From Flavobacterium sp. (GTDB taxonomy: Bacteria; Bacteroidota; Bacteroidia; Flavobacteriales; Flavobacteriaceae), in the NCBI RefSeq assembly GCF_025352425.1, contig NZ_JANXTI010000035.1, forward strand, positions 1-64,000: 64,000 nucleotides of DNA. The letters are read 5' to 3'. Made by a program: the position numbers and the translations under genes. Below, piece after piece: positions 62,518-64,000 of the stretch. The notes under the pieces were generated by a model. That model worked only from the letters and a program-made list of their open reading frames with translations, did no database searches and was not told where the DNA came from. The stretch's first letter is position 1. Each line of letters opens with the position of its first letter.

Positions 62518-64000
62518 CTATCCTTTTTTTCCGGATTTCTCTCCTCCAGGTGATGGCGGTGGTCCATATTCCTGATCTTCAGATTTTGGATTACTTGTTT
62601 TTTGATCTGTCCCTTTTTGACCATTCCCTTTTATATTCTCATTTGGGTTATCCTGAGAAGGTTGGTCTTTTTGATTATTATTTACAGCGGGTTTTGGCTG
62701 TACAGGTTCTGGCGCATGTTCAACCGTTCCGTCCCAGTTTGGTTGTGTTGCCGTTTCAGGAAGATTCCCGGCTAAAAATTCGTCTAAATTCTTTTTTATC
62801 TGAACTATCGTGTAATTTTCGGCAGAAATAATTATAGGTATTTGTTGTACTTTATAATCTTTATAGTCTTTTAAAATAGAAGTAACTCCTATTGCTAAAT
62901 CCTCTGAATTTAAACCATGAATCACCACAAAATTATCCGTCATCGTGTAAATATCCAAAGAAACTGTTAGTTTATTTAAACTCCTGTCGGCAATGAATTT
63001 TTTAACTTTTTCACGCAGTGCTTTAGTTCCTGCATCTTCAAAATCTTTTGTAGCATATAAAATTTTCCAGTTTTTGGAAGGTGCTTTCGACAATTGCAAC
63101 GCTTCTAATTTTGGCAAATCAACGGCTAATAATCTTTCTGCTTTTTTACCTTCTTCACTATTTGGATAATTTAAGGCAACATAATTCAATGCGGTGCTAA
63201 ATTCACCAAGACCGCTAAGTTTTCCAACGATATTGGCTTTTAGCAACTCGAATTTGGGAACAATTTCATCTCCTGTAAATCGGTTAATGGCGCTTTCGGT
63301 AGCCGCTAAAACTGTTTTGAATTCGCCGCTTTGATATTGTTTGTAAATGGTTGTATATACTGCATTTGGCGAATCACTTGACTCAGCAATTTCGCTTGAC
63401 GGATTTTGTAAAATTTGGGCATAGCGCGAATTTGGATAATTTGCAATGATACTTTCTTTCATTGCGGTGGCTTTTGATTTATCTAAAATTTCATAAAGCT
63501 TGTACAAATGATACATTGATGGCAACACCAATCTTTCTTCAGGGCCATCATTTAATAATTTCTCAAATTTGTTAACAGCAAGTTGGTATTCTTTGAATTT
63601 CTCTTTATAAATGATTCCAAGTTGGTAATTAGCAAAGTTTCTTTCTTTGCTCAAACTGTCTATAGTTGCCTGTGATTCGGGAATCTGCTTTGTGTAAAAA
63701 TCTGGGGTAAATCGTTCCTCAACAGCCGCAACATCTTTAGCATCTTTAGCGCCTTCAAAATCTTTTCCATTGGTATCTTTTCCTGTGTTTTCTTTTTCCG
63801 AAATTGATGAAACACGCCAATTATCCTGAAGCGTTCTTTTGCCCCAATTTTTTGCAAACTCTACTTTACCGTAAGCAACAGTTGTAGGGTTATAAAAATA
63901 GAAACTATCACTTCCTGAAGCTGTAGCACTAGTTGCTTTAGGTAGTATTGCCTTTGACTTTTTGGCATCAGAAGCGTCATCTGAATCGATTTTCCCATCG
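62518..64000 (-). CDS. sprE: SprE/PorW-type TPR lipoprotein of gliding and type IX secretion (5' end outside window)
   Basis: The frame stays open from the stop at 62518 to the right edge (494 codons seen), so the TTG at 63654 is internal. Visible parts: YFYNPTTVAYGKVEFAKNWG, a DNWRVSSI segment, TPR units (ERNFANYQLGIIYKEKFKEY, then YHLYKLYEILDKSKA), an unusual domain near FVVIHGLNSEDLA, and a Pro/Asn/Lys-rich tail ending EKSGKKG. This matches SprE (PorW), an envelope lipoprotein that couples the T9SS rings to the PorLM motor. Signal and lipobox would be upstream of the window. Confidence 0.82.
   Translation of the reverse strand, partial: DGKIDSDDASDAKKSKAILPKATSATASGSDSFYFYNPTTVAYGKVEFAKNWGKRTLQDNWRVSSISEKENTGKDTNGKDFEGAKDAKDVAAVEERFTPDFYTKQIPESQATIDSLSKERNFANYQLGIIYKEKFKEYQLAVNKFEKLLNDGPEERLVLPSMYHLYKLYEILDKSKATAMKESIIANYPNSRYAQILQNPSSEIAESSDSPNAVYTTIYKQYQSGEFKTVLAATESAINRFTGDEIVPKFELLKANIVGKLSGLGEFSTALNYVALNYPNSEEGKKAERLLAVDLPKLEALQLSKAPSKNWKILYATKDFEDAGTKALREKVKKFIADRSLNKLTVSLDIYTMTDNFVVIHGLNSEDLAIGVTSILKDYKDYKVQQIPIIISAENYTIVQIKKNLDEFLAGNLPETATQPNWDGTVEHAPEPVQPKPAVNNNQKDQPSQDNPNENIKGNGQKGTDQKTSNPKSEDQEYGPPPSPGGEKSGKKG

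Noticed and set aside
63652..63654. TTG at 63654 as the start of a 378-residue protein, and a separate 65-codon frame at 63660-63857
   Set aside because: The frame of the larger protein is open to the right edge with SprE-like sequence all the way. The small frame is antisense-free but out of frame with it and is a shadow.

Overview
The window reads as a chromosomal segment of a Flavobacterium-like member of the Bacteroidota. The DNA is AT-rich. Promoters fit the Bacteroidota -7 consensus TAnnTTTG, and Shine-Dalgarno sequences are not apparent. The gene content is typical of gliding, type IX secreting flavobacteria: gldH, sprE/porW, T9SS sorting domains and HU-CCDC81/SPOR proteins. The ATP synthase operon lacks atpD and atpC, as is usual in this phylum. 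No rRNA, tRNA or CRISPR array was seen.

Layout. 0-0.1 kb: the first codons of a probable IS4/DUF4372 transposase run off the left edge. 0.2-6.1 kb: metal block with a Sco copper chaperone, feoA-feoB-small Cys-rich protein, a DtxR/MntR regulator and an Nramp transporter fused to a UspA domain. 6.1-10.1 kb: an outer-membrane protein paired with lycopene cyclase crtY, a bacilliredoxin, and a tRNA-uridine hydroxylase (trhO) whose last 48 codons are cut off by an in-frame TGA. 10.2-14.4 kb: ricT-gldH-PBP1A. 14.5-21 kb: scoAB, a minus-strand three-gene set (SpmAB fusion plus two small proteins), and a secreted S8 protease. 21-24 kb: an exonuclease, ogt and a c-type cytochrome. 23-31.7 kb: the heme pathway, hemA-C-D-E-F-B on the minus strand, divergent from an AraC regulator, hemH and hemJ. 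31.7-36.5 kb: a histidine kinase, crotonase, HD protein and acyl-ACP desaturase-plsC. 36.7-45.4 kb: recA, an ECF sigma factor with its partner, a second plsC, trpS, dprA, an HU/SPOR protein and a thioesterase. 45.4-52.4 kb: a conserved envelope cluster of EnvC-like protein, DUF4292 lipoprotein, TPR protein, nucleotidyltransferase, dut and flippase.

52.4-55.8 kb is a decaying accessory island. It holds an RCC1-repeat T9SS protein broken by a 10-bp tandem duplication, a T9SS C-terminal fragment, a set of degenerate palindromic repeats, and an HU-like/DUF4469 gene with a 1-nt frameshift near its end. Terminators with the same stem lie on both sides. 55.8-64 kb: atpG, atpA, an inserted secreted-protein gene, atpH, atpF, atpE and atpB, then atpZ, bactofilin and the C-terminal half of SprE/PorW.

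Several families of short dispersed intergenic palindromes occur between genes. One copy sits in front of hemF and creates a false 40-codon N-terminal extension. I did not find a clearly new defence or secretion system. The most informative signals are the interrupted genes, the start corrections, the atp operon insertion, the ferrochelatase cysteine segment and the 54.6-kb repeat cluster.
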